Below are positions 1 to 5,824 of a stretch of 6,289 nucleotides of DNA, in pieces. Position 1 is the stretch's first letter; each line of letters opens with the position of its first letter. A model generated the notes under the pieces. It made no database searches and was not told where the DNA came from. It saw only the letters and a program-made list of their open reading frames with translations. Where the stretch lies: positions 1 through 6,289 of the forward strand of contig JBEQBT010000204.1 in the NCBI GenBank assembly GCA_041639705.1, written 5' to 3'. The translations under genes were made by a program, and so were the position numbers. Origin of the DNA: JARDZI01 sp041639705 (GTDB lineage Bacteria > Bacillota > Clostridia > Clostridiales > Caloramatoraceae).

Positions 1-33
1 TTGAGAATTCCATACAACATTTTTGAAATATAA

Positions 34-84
34 AAAGAGAAGAAAACTCACTGTTTATACGGAGTTTTTTCTCTTTATTTTTTT
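34..84 (+). terminator. Intrinsic terminator of an upstream gene outside the window
   Basis: The arms 34-49 and 62-76 are complementary over 15 pairs with one bulged base (G42), around a 12-base loop. The right arm is followed by an A and then seven T (78-84), which is the form of a rho-independent terminator on the + strand. The left arm is preceded by an A-run (32-36), which reads as a short T-run on the other strand, so the element could also work in reverse. It ends transcription from a + strand gene to the left, of which no recognisable coding part is visible. It also isolates gpr from that gene. Confidence 0.8.
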
Positions 85-163
85 AAAGTGTCGAAAACGA
101 GATTATAACATTAATAAATTTATTGTTCAAGTAAAATATAGTTCAATTTTCGATTTTCAATTA

Positions 164-191
164 TGAATAATTATGGTTTTTTAACAGAATA
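164..191 (+). promoter_or_regulatory. Tentative forespore (sigma-G/sigma-F type) promoter for gpr
   Basis: TGAATA at 164-169 equals the classical sigma-G -35 box, and CAGAATA at 185-191 fits the sigma-G -10 (CATACTA) at five of seven positions. The 15-base gap is two to three bases shorter than the usual 17-18, which is the main weakness. gpr is known to be transcribed in the forespore in Bacillus, and no sigma-A promoter with good boxes and spacing was seen in 85-251. The rest of that stretch is AT-rich DNA without other clear signals, and the preceding terminator at 34-84 implies that a promoter is needed here. Confidence 0.3.
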
Positions 192-251
192 GGATTAGAT
201 AAATTGGAAAAGATAGTTCTAGAGTAGGATTATGATATAAGGAGGTTTTCT

Positions 252-1229
252 ATGTTTAGTGTTAGAACTGATCTTGCTGTAGAAGTGAGAGAGCTATATA
301 AAAAGGATAGTGGAAGGGAAGTACCAGGTGTAAAAGTTGATGTTGACAATGACGAGGAGGGAATAAACATAACTACAGTAAAGGTTGAAAATAATGAAGG
401 CTCAAAAATAATGGGTAAGGGTATAGGAACTTATATTACTATAGATGCCCCTGAAATAAAACATTATGATGCAGATTTTCATGATAGTTTAAGTAAGTCA
501 CTAGCTAAACAATTAGTAAAGGTTATAGATTTAAACAAAGAGCAAACCACCTTGGTTGTTGGTCTTGGAAATTGGAATGTAACTCCTGATTCATTAGGTC
601 CTAAGGTAATATCAAAATTAATGATCACAAGACATCTTAAAAAGTATATCCCTGATCAGATCGAAGAGGGTATTAATCCTGTCTGTGCAATTTCTCCAGG
701 AGTCCTAGGTTTAACAGGCATAGAAACAGCAGAAATAATACAAGGTATTGTGGCAAAGGTTAAGCCTGATTTTATCATTGTAATAGATGCACTGTCATCA
801 AGAAAAATGGAAAGAGTAGCAACAACAATACAAATAGGAGATACAGGAATTAATCCTGGTTCTGGAGTAGGTAACAAAAGAATGGGACTTACAAAAGAAA
901 CATTAGGAGTTCCGGTAATAGCAATAGGGGTCCCTACAGTAGTAGATGCAGCTACAATGGCCAATGATACAATTGATTTTATGATTGATACTCTAATTGA
1001 ACAAAGCAAGGATAATGTGGATTTTTATAATATGCTTAAGAATGTTAACAAGGATGAAAAATATGCAATGATTAGAGAGATATTAAATCCATATGTAGGT
1101 AATTTAATTGTTACTCCGAAGGAAATAGATGCATTAATTGAAGACATTTCAAAAATAATTGCAAATGGTATAAACGTAGCACTTCATTCGTCAATAGAGC
1201 TTAAAGATATAAATAGATATTTACATTAG
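252..1229 (+). CDS. gpr: Germination protease (GPR), spore aspartic endopeptidase
   Basis: GPR (peptidase family A25) is stored as an inactive zymogen in the forespore. It autoprocesses late in sporulation and cleaves the small acid-soluble DNA-binding proteins when the spore germinates. The 325-residue product carries the family signatures in order: VRTDLAVE at 4-11, GLGNWNVTPD at 104-113, TGIETAEII at 155-163, VIDALSSR at 177-184, DTGINPGSGVGNKR at 197-210, GVPVIAIGVPTVVDA at 219-233 and VTPKEID at 287-293. By alignment from memory with the Bacillus enzymes, the two essential aspartates (about D127 and D193) correspond to D113 and D179. The ATG has an ideal ribosome site (AAGGAGG, 239-245, six-base spacer), and an in-frame stop at 225-227 leaves no ATG, GTG or TTG further upstream. 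The protein is about 40 residues shorter than the Bacillus form. The propeptide before the TD/LAVE processing site is only seven residues instead of about fifteen, and the region around 245-265 is also shorter. It is probably a single-gene transcript. Confidence 0.97.
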   Translation: MFSVRTDLAVEVRELYKKDSGREVPGVKVDVDNDEEGINITTVKVENNEGSKIMGKGIGTYITIDAPEIKHYDADFHDSLSKSLAKQLVKVIDLNKEQTTLVVGLGNWNVTPDSLGPKVISKLMITRHLKKYIPDQIEEGINPVCAISPGVLGLTGIETAEIIQGIVAKVKPDFIIVIDALSSRKMERVATTIQIGDTGINPGSGVGNKRMGLTKETLGVPVIAIGVPTVVDAATMANDTIDFMIDTLIEQSKDNVDFYNMLKNVNKDEKYAMIREILNPYVGNLIVTPKEIDALIEDISKIIANGINVALHSSIELKDINRYLH

Positions 1230-1325
1230 CAGATTATCGCAAATTGTATTTTTTTTAATTGTGCTTGATAGCTTGGTTTGTCGTGGCTATGAAGGCCAGA
1301 CTCTGTCATTTCTATAAAAAACTAC

Positions 1326-1399
1326 TTGTCATCCTGAACCTAGTGAAGGATCTTAGGAGTATCTTTGGTAAAGATCCTACCCTACGCTCAGGATGACAA
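1326..1399. repeat. Intergenic inverted repeat of the TGTCATCCTGA type
   Basis: The arms 1326-1354 and 1371-1399 are complementary at 25 of 29 positions around a 16-base centre (1355-1370). The outer 12 bases (TTGTCATCCTGA with TCAGGATGACAA) and the inner 8 (AGGATCTT with AAGATCCT) match perfectly. The sequence resembles a family of short palindromic repeats scattered between genes in many bacterial genomes, with a core like TCCTGAGCGTAGCGAAGGATCT. This family resemblance is from memory. It looks like a non-coding, REP/MITE-like element. No coding capacity, transposase or clear target duplication is visible. Its role is unknown; as RNA it would form a stable hairpin 3' of gpr. Confidence 0.8.
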
Positions 1400-1459
1400 T
1401 GGGACCCTCAGGATGACATTACCACGTTCAAAATGATAATGCCACGCTTAGGATGACAA
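1388..1459. repeat. Four right-arm copies at an exact 20-base period
   Basis: The TCAGGATGACA end of the inverted repeat recurs at 1388, 1408, 1428 (TCAAAATGATA) and 1448 (TTAGGATGACA), so successive starts are exactly 20 bases apart. The bases between also show similarity: copies two and three are each followed by a CCACG stretch. The third copy is the most degenerate, with three changes in eleven bases. The array looks like a local expansion of one repeat arm by slippage or serial duplication. It has no unique spacers of CRISPR size. Confidence 0.75.
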
Positions 1460-1472
1460 GCCTAACTTTTTT
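1448..1472 (+). terminator. Possible terminator for gpr at the end of the repeat cluster
   Basis: TTAGG (1448-1452) can pair with CCTAA (1461-1465) across an eight-base loop, followed by C and six T (1467-1472). The five-pair stem alone is weak. The same segment can also pair with the repeat's left arm 1326-1337 (12 positions with one G-T pair), giving a much larger structure ending eight bases before the T-run. No better terminator was seen between gpr and spoIIP; the T-run at 1249-1256 lacks a convincing stem. Confidence 0.4.
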
Positions 1473-1473
1473 G

Positions 1474-1502
1474 TATTAAATAATCCCCTTAGCTCATATA
1501 AT
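1474..1502 (+). promoter_or_regulatory. Candidate sigma-E (mother-cell) promoter for spoIIP
   Basis: CATATAAT at 1495-1502 fits the sigma-E -10 pattern (CATAnAnT) at every defined position. TATTAAA at 1474-1480 is a moderate -35, four of seven to the KMATATT consensus, at a 14-base spacing normal for sigma-E. The start of transcription would fall near 1509, about 27 bases before the spoIIP start. The -10 also contains TATAAT, but no sigma-A -35 lies at a workable distance (TTGTAT is 20 bases away). spoIIP is a known sigma-E gene in Bacillus subtilis, which fits this reading. Confidence 0.6.
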
Positions 1503-1519
1503 ATTTAAGACAGATTTAC

Positions 1520-1526
1520 AAGGGGG
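1520..1526 (+). promoter_or_regulatory. Ribosome binding site that fixes the spoIIP start
   Basis: AAGGGGG at 1520-1526 directly abuts an ATG at 1527, leaving no spacer. It lies nine bases before the in-frame ATG at 1536. The second ATG is therefore the likely initiation codon, and the protein loses the first three residues (MKG) of its longest form. Confidence 0.75.
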
Positions 1527-1535
1527 ATGAAAGGA

Positions 1536-2630
1536 ATGCATAAACAATTAAGAATTGAATTCATAGTACAAGTTTTAATCTATACAGTTGGAATTTTTAT
1601 TTTGATGAATATACTACTGCCAATAATAAATCCAGTTAGCATAGCTATTGAAGCAAATGTTGGACAAACTACCCTCTATGAAAAAATACTAGATAGTTCT
1701 ATTCCAGCCATTAAGGTCACCCGAGAATCAGATGATGATGAGAATAGGAATGGAACCTTTTCAATTATATTCAAATACTTAACTAATATCGATATTTCTA
1801 ATCCGAAATCATATATTGCTTCCCAGATACCCATGCTGCAGTTAATTGATATGACCTCAATTGCTTCTAATGAGTCTGGTCCATATATTGAGGTTATCCC
1901 AAAGGATACAGAACAAGTACCTGATAATACAACAGAAAATAGTACTATACCTAATAATCAAGAACCAACAAAAACACCAGCACAAACCCCCGACTCAACA
2001 AATCAAGTTCCGCCTAATAAAATTGACCCAACAAAACCAGTACTTCTAATATACCATTCACATACAAGGGAAAATTATAATCCTCTAAATGTTAAGGACC
2101 AGAATTATTCATATAATTTTAATATAGGAGTAAGTAAGGTTGGAGAGGAATTAACAAGAGAGCTTGAAAGTAAATATGGTATTACAGTTATTCATGATAC
2201 AACTGCATATGATGTTCCTACCCTAAATGGGGGGTATTCACGATCAAGAAAGACTGTTGAAAGCTATTTAAAAAAATATCCAAGCTTAAAACTGATTATT
2301 GATTTACATAGGGATGGAGCCGGAAGAAATATTTCAACTGCAAAAATAAATAATGTGTATTATTCAAGAGTTATGTTTGTAATTGCTTCAGGAAATAAAA
2401 AAAAAGCTAATAGTATTGCAATAGCGAATAAAATAAATAATAAATTTAGAGAGCTCTATCCAGGATTTTCAAGAGGACTATATTACAGTGGTAAATATGC
2501 AGTCTACAATCAAGATTTATCCTCTAACCTTGTACTAATTGAGGTAGGAGGTCCAGAAAACAGTCTTGATGAATCAATAAGGTCATCAAAAATAATTGCC
2601 AGAGTGATTTCAGAGGTTTTAAAGAAATAG
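1536..2630 (+). CDS. spoIIP: Stage II sporulation protein P, cell-wall hydrolase of the engulfment machine
   Basis: SpoIIP is a membrane-anchored peptidoglycan amidase/endopeptidase. With SpoIID and SpoIIM it thins septal wall and drives the mother-cell membrane around the forespore. The 364-residue product has an N-terminal membrane segment (about 10-30), an extracytoplasmic region to about 115, a Pro/Thr/Asn/Gln-rich linker (about 120-166) that looks disordered, and the SpoIIP catalytic domain (about 168-364). Visible active-site candidates are LIYHSHTREN with H174 and H176, IIDLHRDG with H258, and LVLIEVGG with E336. These match the two histidines and one glutamate required in the Bacillus and Clostridioides proteins (recalled, not aligned). 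The start at 1536 is chosen on ribosome-site spacing. A candidate sigma-E promoter lies just upstream and a strong hairpin starts three bases after the stop, so it is probably a separate unit from both gpr and lepA. Confidence 0.95.
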   Translation: MHKQLRIEFIVQVLIYTVGIFILMNILLPIINPVSIAIEANVGQTTLYEKILDSSIPAIKVTRESDDDENRNGTFSIIFKYLTNIDISNPKSYIASQIPMLQLIDMTSIASNESGPYIEVIPKDTEQVPDNTTENSTIPNNQEPTKTPAQTPDSTNQVPPNKIDPTKPVLLIYHSHTRENYNPLNVKDQNYSYNFNIGVSKVGEELTRELESKYGITVIHDTTAYDVPTLNGGYSRSRKTVESYLKKYPSLKLIIDLHRDGAGRNISTAKINNVYYSRVMFVIASGNKKKANSIAIANKINNKFRELYPGFSRGLYYSGKYAVYNQDLSSNLVLIEVGGPENSLDESIRSSKIIARVISEVLKK

Positions 2631-2633
2631 TGT

Positions 2634-2680
2634 TAACAAGCATAAACCAGTTGAGTTGTTCAACTGGTTTATGCTTGTTA
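2634..2680 (+). terminator. Perfect 21-bp hairpin after spoIIP, terminator-like but without a U-tract
   Basis: The arms 2634-2654 and 2660-2680 are perfectly complementary over 21 pairs around the loop GTTGT. The hairpin begins three bases after the spoIIP stop. Downstream the sequence is CATATTGACA, with no T-run, so it is not a canonical intrinsic terminator on either strand. It may still slow or end transcription, or protect the spoIIP mRNA 3' end. It finishes four bases before the lepA -35 box and so insulates the two units. Confidence 0.65.
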
Positions 2681-2684
2681 CATA

Positions 2685-2715
2685 TTGACATAATCCAGTG
2701 ATTATATGATATAAT
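2685..2715 (+). promoter_or_regulatory. Sigma-A promoter of lepA
   Basis: A perfect -35 TTGACA (2685-2690) and a perfect -10 TATAAT (2710-2715) are present. The -10 carries an extended TGn element (TGA, 2707-2709). The 19-base spacer is longer than the ideal 17, which the extended -10 may offset. Transcription would start near 2722, giving a leader of about 75 bases in which no riboswitch or attenuator was recognised. Confidence 0.75.
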
Positions 2716-2783
2716 TTAATTTGATTTATAAAGAGTGGAGTATATTCATTATTAAAATAAATAGAGTAATTTTCTAGATTATG

Positions 2784-2790
2784 AGGAGGA
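2784..2790 (+). promoter_or_regulatory. Ribosome binding site that fixes the lepA start
   Basis: AGGAGGA at 2784-2790 lies five bases before the ATG at 2796. An in-frame ATG at 2781 would place this site inside the coding region and has no comparable purine-rich site in front of it. The start at 2796 also gives the usual short LepA N-terminus (MASNRQKKIRNF). Confidence 0.85.
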
Positions 2791-2795
2791 TTTTA

Positions 2796-4604
2796 ATGGC
2801 AAGTAATAGACAAAAGAAAATAAGAAATTTCTGCATAATTGCTCACATAGATCATGGTAAATCAACACTAGCTGATAGATTGATTGAAATGACTGGAACA
2901 TTAACTAAAAGAGAAATGGAAGAGCAGGTTCTAGATTCGATGGATCTTGAAAGAGAAAGAGGAATTACAATTAAAGCTCAAGCTGTAAGGTTAGTTTATA
3001 ATGACAACAGTGGTGAGGAGTATATTCTAAATTTAATCGATACACCAGGTCATGTTGATTTTAACTATGAAGTATCCAGGAGTCTTGCTGCATGTGAAGG
3101 AGCCATACTCGTTGTTGATGCAACTCAGGGTATTCAGGCTCAAACTCTGGCTAATTGTTATTTAGCACTAGATCACAATTTAGAAATTGTTCCTGTTATT
3201 AATAAAATTGATTTAGCAAGTGCAAGACCTAATGAGGTTAAAAAGGAAATAGAGGATGTTATCGGTTTAGATTGCTCAGATGTGCCTTTAATCTCTGCAA
3301 AAGCTGGAATAGGAATAGAAGAGGTATTAAAGGCGATAGTTGAAAAAATACCATATCCTATTGGAGATGAGGAAGCACCACTCAGGGCACTAATATTTGA
3401 TAGCTATTATGACTCATATAAAGGTGTAATATGCCATGTTAGAGTAATGGAGGGTTCAGTTAAAAAGGGCACCAAGATTAAGCTTATGGTAACTGAAAAG
3501 GAATATGAAGTTAATGAGGTGGGTACATTTAAACTTGGATTGACTGAGGCAGATGAGCTTAAGGCTGGTGATGTTGGATACATTGCAGCAAGCATAAAAG
3601 TAATTGGTGATGCAAAGGTTGGAGATACAATTACAGATTCTGAAAGACCAGCATCAGAACCACTTATAGGGTACAAACCTGCAGTACCTATGGTATATTG
3701 TGGTATCTATCCAACTGATGGTGCAAGATACGGAGAGCTTCATGATGCTCTTGACAAGCTGCAGCTGAATGATGCTTCATTGGTATTTGAGCCTGAAACA
3801 TCACTTGCACTTGGTTTTGGCTTTAGATGTGGTTTTTTAGGACTGCTTCATATGGAGGTAATACAGGAAAGACTTGAAAGAGAATATAATCTTGATCTTA
3901 TTACAACTGCTCCAAGCGTTATATATAAGATTATGAAAACAAATGGAGAATTAATAGAGCTTACAAATCCTACAAACATGCCTTCTCCAGCTGAAATAGA
4001 TTATATGGAGGAACCAGTTGTAAATGCATCACTTATCTGCCCATCAGAATATATAGGAGCAGTAATGGATTTATGCCAAAATAAAAGAGGAATTCAAAAA
4101 AACATGGAATATATTGAAGCTACAAGAGTGGTACTACATTATAGGCTCCCTTTAAATGAAATAATATATGACTTTTTCGATGCATTAAAATCAAGAACAA
4201 AGGGGTATGCATCACTAGACTATGAGCTATCAGGTTATGAGAGAACTGAGCTTGTTAAGCTTGATATTTTACTAAATGGTGAGATTTTAGATGCACTTAC
4301 TCAAATTGTTCCAAAGGAGAGGGCATATGCAAAGGGAAGAGCGGTATCAGAAAAACTTAAGGAAGTAATTCCAAGACAGATGTTTGAAATTGCCATACAG
4401 GCTGCAATTGGAGCAAAGGTTATTGCTAGAGAGACTGTAAGAGCATTAAGAAAGGATGTACTCGCAAAGTGCTATGGAGGAGATATTACTAGAAAGAAGA
4501 AATTGCTTGAAAAGCAAAAGGAAGGTAAGAAGCGAATGAAGCAAATTGGTTCTGTAGAGGTACCTCAGGAAGCATTTATGGCAGTACTTAAGGTAGAATC
4601 ATGA
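2796..4604 (+). CDS. lepA: Elongation factor 4 (LepA), ribosome-associated GTPase
   Basis: LepA is a translational GTPase related to EF-G. It binds ribosomes, can promote back-translocation in vitro, and has been linked to 30S subunit assembly and to stalled translation under stress. The 602-residue product is the normal family length. The GTPase motifs are clear: P-loop AHIDHGKS (16-23), switch I RGITIK (55-60), DTPGH (82-86, with the catalytic histidine at 86), NKID (136-139) and SAK (167-169). EF-G-like domains II, III and V follow, then the LepA-specific C-terminal domain with CYGGDITRKKK at about 559-569. EF-G domain IV is absent, as expected. The gene has its own sigma-A promoter, and its stop overlaps the hemW start (ATGA, 4601-4604), so the two are co-transcribed and probably translationally coupled. 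No truncation or frameshift is seen. Confidence 0.98.
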   Translation: MASNRQKKIRNFCIIAHIDHGKSTLADRLIEMTGTLTKREMEEQVLDSMDLERERGITIKAQAVRLVYNDNSGEEYILNLIDTPGHVDFNYEVSRSLAACEGAILVVDATQGIQAQTLANCYLALDHNLEIVPVINKIDLASARPNEVKKEIEDVIGLDCSDVPLISAKAGIGIEEVLKAIVEKIPYPIGDEEAPLRALIFDSYYDSYKGVICHVRVMEGSVKKGTKIKLMVTEKEYEVNEVGTFKLGLTEADELKAGDVGYIAASIKVIGDAKVGDTITDSERPASEPLIGYKPAVPMVYCGIYPTDGARYGELHDALDKLQLNDASLVFEPETSLALGFGFRCGFLGLLHMEVIQERLEREYNLDLITTAPSVIYKIMKTNGELIELTNPTNMPSPAEIDYMEEPVVNASLICPSEYIGAVMDLCQNKRGIQKNMEYIEATRVVLHYRLPLNEIIYDFFDALKSRTKGYASLDYELSGYERTELVKLDILLNGEILDALTQIVPKERAYAKGRAVSEKLKEVIPRQMFEIAIQAAIGAKVIARETVRALRKDVLAKCYGGDITRKKKLLEKQKEGKKRMKQIGSVEVPQEAFMAVLKVES

Positions 4605-5704
4605 TAAAGTCCCTATATGTTCATATTCCATTTTGTATAAAAAAGTGTTTATATTGTGATTTTAACTCCTATTCTAATAATGAACTTCAAGATGTTTATA
4701 CTGATGAGCTTATAAATGAAATCAAGAAAATAGATGTAAAAAAATTTAAAACAATTTTTGTTGGTGGGGGTACTCCCACCATTTTGTCTTTAAACAATCT
4801 TAATAAGTTATTAAAGGTGTTGAGAAAGTTTAGTCCTAATGAATACACATTTGAATCAAACCCAGGGACAATAACCGAAAAAAACTTGAGCCTGCTTATA
4901 GAAAATGGCGTAAATAGGTTGTCTATTGGCCTCCAAGCCTGGCAGGATTCCCTTTTAATGAAGCTTGGAAGGATACACAGCCTTAATGATTTTTTGGATG
5001 GCTATGCTGCTGCAAGAAGGGCCGGTTTTAAAAATATTAACATTGACTTGATGTTTGGAATTCCTGATCAAAGGATGGAAGATTGGGTAGAAACAATAAA
5101 AAATGTTATAGCTATTAACCCAGAGCATGTATCCTGCTATAGTCTGATTATTGAAGAAGGAACTCCATTTAATAGGCTATATGATGAAAATAAATTGAAT
5201 CTAGTTGATGAAGATATTGAACGAGATATGTATCATTTTGCAATAAATGAATTAAAAAAGGCTGGATACCAGCATTATGAAATATCTAATTTTTCTAAAA
5301 AAGATTTTGAATGTAAGCATAATATAACCTACTGGAATCTAAATGAATATTTAGGAGTTGGTGCAGGAGCTCATTCATATGTTGATAATAGAAGATTCTC
5401 CAATATTAAAAACCTGACTCAGTATATAAAAGGTGCAGGAGAAAATAATATTATTGAAGAATGCTCAAAGCAAACAAATAATGATTTGTTATCTGAGTAC
5501 ATGTTTTTAGGCTTAAGAATGATGGAGGGAATTTGTAAAAAAGATTTCGAAAAAAAATTTGGAGAGAGTATTGAAAAAATATATGGAAATGAAATAACCA
5601 ACCTAATACAAAAGGGACTTATTACTGATGACAACAATAATATAAAACTTACTGAAAAAGGAATTGATTTTTCAAACCATGTATTTGTTGAATTTTTGAA
5701 ATAA
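4601..5704 (+). CDS. hemW: HemW, radical-SAM-family heme chaperone
   Basis: HemW binds heme and a [4Fe-4S] cluster and delivers heme to target proteins at the membrane. It is often mislabelled as coproporphyrinogen III oxidase (HemN). The 367-residue product has the radical-SAM cluster motif with C12, C16 and C19 in FCIKKCLYCDF. The phenylalanine (F21) where HemN has a fourth cysteine marks HemW. GGGTPT (55-60) is the SAM-binding glycine motif, SIGLQAW (108-114) and GRIH (123-126) are family landmarks, and HNITYW (240-245) fits the HNxxYW heme-binding motif described for HemW. The C-terminal part (about 295-367) is the usual winged-helix-like HemN_C domain. The ATG lies in the lepA stop overlap with only a weak site (AAGGTAG, 4590-4596), so coupling to lepA translation is likely. 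No terminator is evident after it. Confidence 0.95.
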   Translation: MIKSLYVHIPFCIKKCLYCDFNSYSNNELQDVYTDELINEIKKIDVKKFKTIFVGGGTPTILSLNNLNKLLKVLRKFSPNEYTFESNPGTITEKNLSLLIENGVNRLSIGLQAWQDSLLMKLGRIHSLNDFLDGYAAARRAGFKNINIDLMFGIPDQRMEDWVETIKNVIAINPEHVSCYSLIIEEGTPFNRLYDENKLNLVDEDIERDMYHFAINELKKAGYQHYEISNFSKKDFECKHNITYWNLNEYLGVGAGAHSYVDNRRFSNIKNLTQYIKGAGENNIIEECSKQTNNDLLSEYMFLGLRMMEGICKKDFEKKFGESIEKIYGNEITNLIQKGLITDDNNNIKLTEKGIDFSNHVFVEFLK

Positions 5705-5737
5705 ATATGAAAATTTTATAAATTAATCTCTGACATA

Positions 5738-5766
5738 TTGACAAATTTATTCAATAGTGATATTTT
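5738..5766 (+). promoter_or_regulatory. Sigma-A promoter of hrcA
   Basis: TTGACA at 5738-5743 is a perfect -35. The -10 TATTTT at 5761-5766 (four of six) sits at the ideal 17-base spacing and has an extended TGA at 5758-5760. The predicted start near 5773 places the CIRCE operator immediately downstream, so bound repressor would block the initiating polymerase. The gap from hemW (5705-5737) shows only AT-rich DNA. Confidence 0.75.
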
Positions 5767-5778
5767 TAAATCGTAATA

Positions 5779-5805
5779 TTAGCACTCAACAAGCATGAGT
5801 GCTAA
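5779..5805. promoter_or_regulatory. CIRCE operator, binding site of HrcA
   Basis: TTAGCACTC (5779-5787), nine bases, then GAGTGCTAA (5797-5805) is a perfect copy of the CIRCE inverted repeat. HrcA dimers bind it and repress class I heat-shock genes. Repression depends on GroEL keeping HrcA active, so misfolded protein relieves it. Its place between promoter and hrcA means the gene is autoregulated. Confidence 0.98.
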
Positions 5806-5809
5806 CAAA

Positions 5810-5816
5810 AAGGAGG
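5810..5816 (+). promoter_or_regulatory. Ribosome binding site that fixes the GTG start of hrcA
   Basis: AAGGAGG at 5810-5816 lies eight bases before the GTG at 5825. An in-frame GTG at 5816 overlaps the site itself and cannot be served by it. No ATG lies between the site and the conserved N-terminal residues. Confidence 0.85.
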
Positions 5817-5824
5817 TGGAAGCA

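Noticed and set aside
1..33. Possible C-terminal tail of an upstream gene, open from base 1 to a TAA at 31-33
   Set aside because: Only ten codons are visible, other frames also end nearby, and the residues match nothing recognisable. The terminator at 34-84 does imply a gene to the left, but its frame and identity cannot be supported.
113..124. Twelve-base AT palindrome AATAAATTTATT
   Set aside because: Short A/T-only palindromes are expected by chance in DNA this AT-rich, and it is not placed relative to any clear promoter.
656..1009. Open frame of 117 codons on the minus strand inside gpr
   Set aside because: It lies wholly within a strongly conserved gene on the other strand, has no ribosome site and encodes a low-complexity product. 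It is a by-product of gpr codon usage.
1240..1260. Terminator immediately after gpr at the eight-T run 1249-1256
   Set aside because: The bases before it form only a short, AT-only, bulged pairing, and the T-run itself falls within the would-be loop.
1388..1459. CRISPR-like array
   Set aside because: The repeat units are 11 bases with about 9-base gaps, degenerate, and derived from the adjacent inverted repeat. CRISPR repeats and spacers are both much longer, and no cas gene is near.
1861..2049. Alternative + frame within spoIIP
   Set aside because: It overlaps the SpoIIP linker in another frame, has a repetitive Gln/Lys/Leu product typical of AT-rich shifted frames, and has no ribosome site.
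2716..2795. Riboswitch or attenuator in the lepA leader
   Set aside because: The leader is about 75 bases, AT-rich, and shows no stable helices or known aptamer core.
3407..3676. Minus-strand open frame inside lepA
   Set aside because: It lies antisense to conserved LepA domain II sequence, with no start signal or family resemblance.
4601..5704. Coproporphyrinogen III dehydrogenase (HemN)
   Set aside because: The cluster motif ends in CDF rather than with a fourth cysteine, and the protein is about 90 residues shorter than HemN and has HNxxYW. These features belong to HemW.
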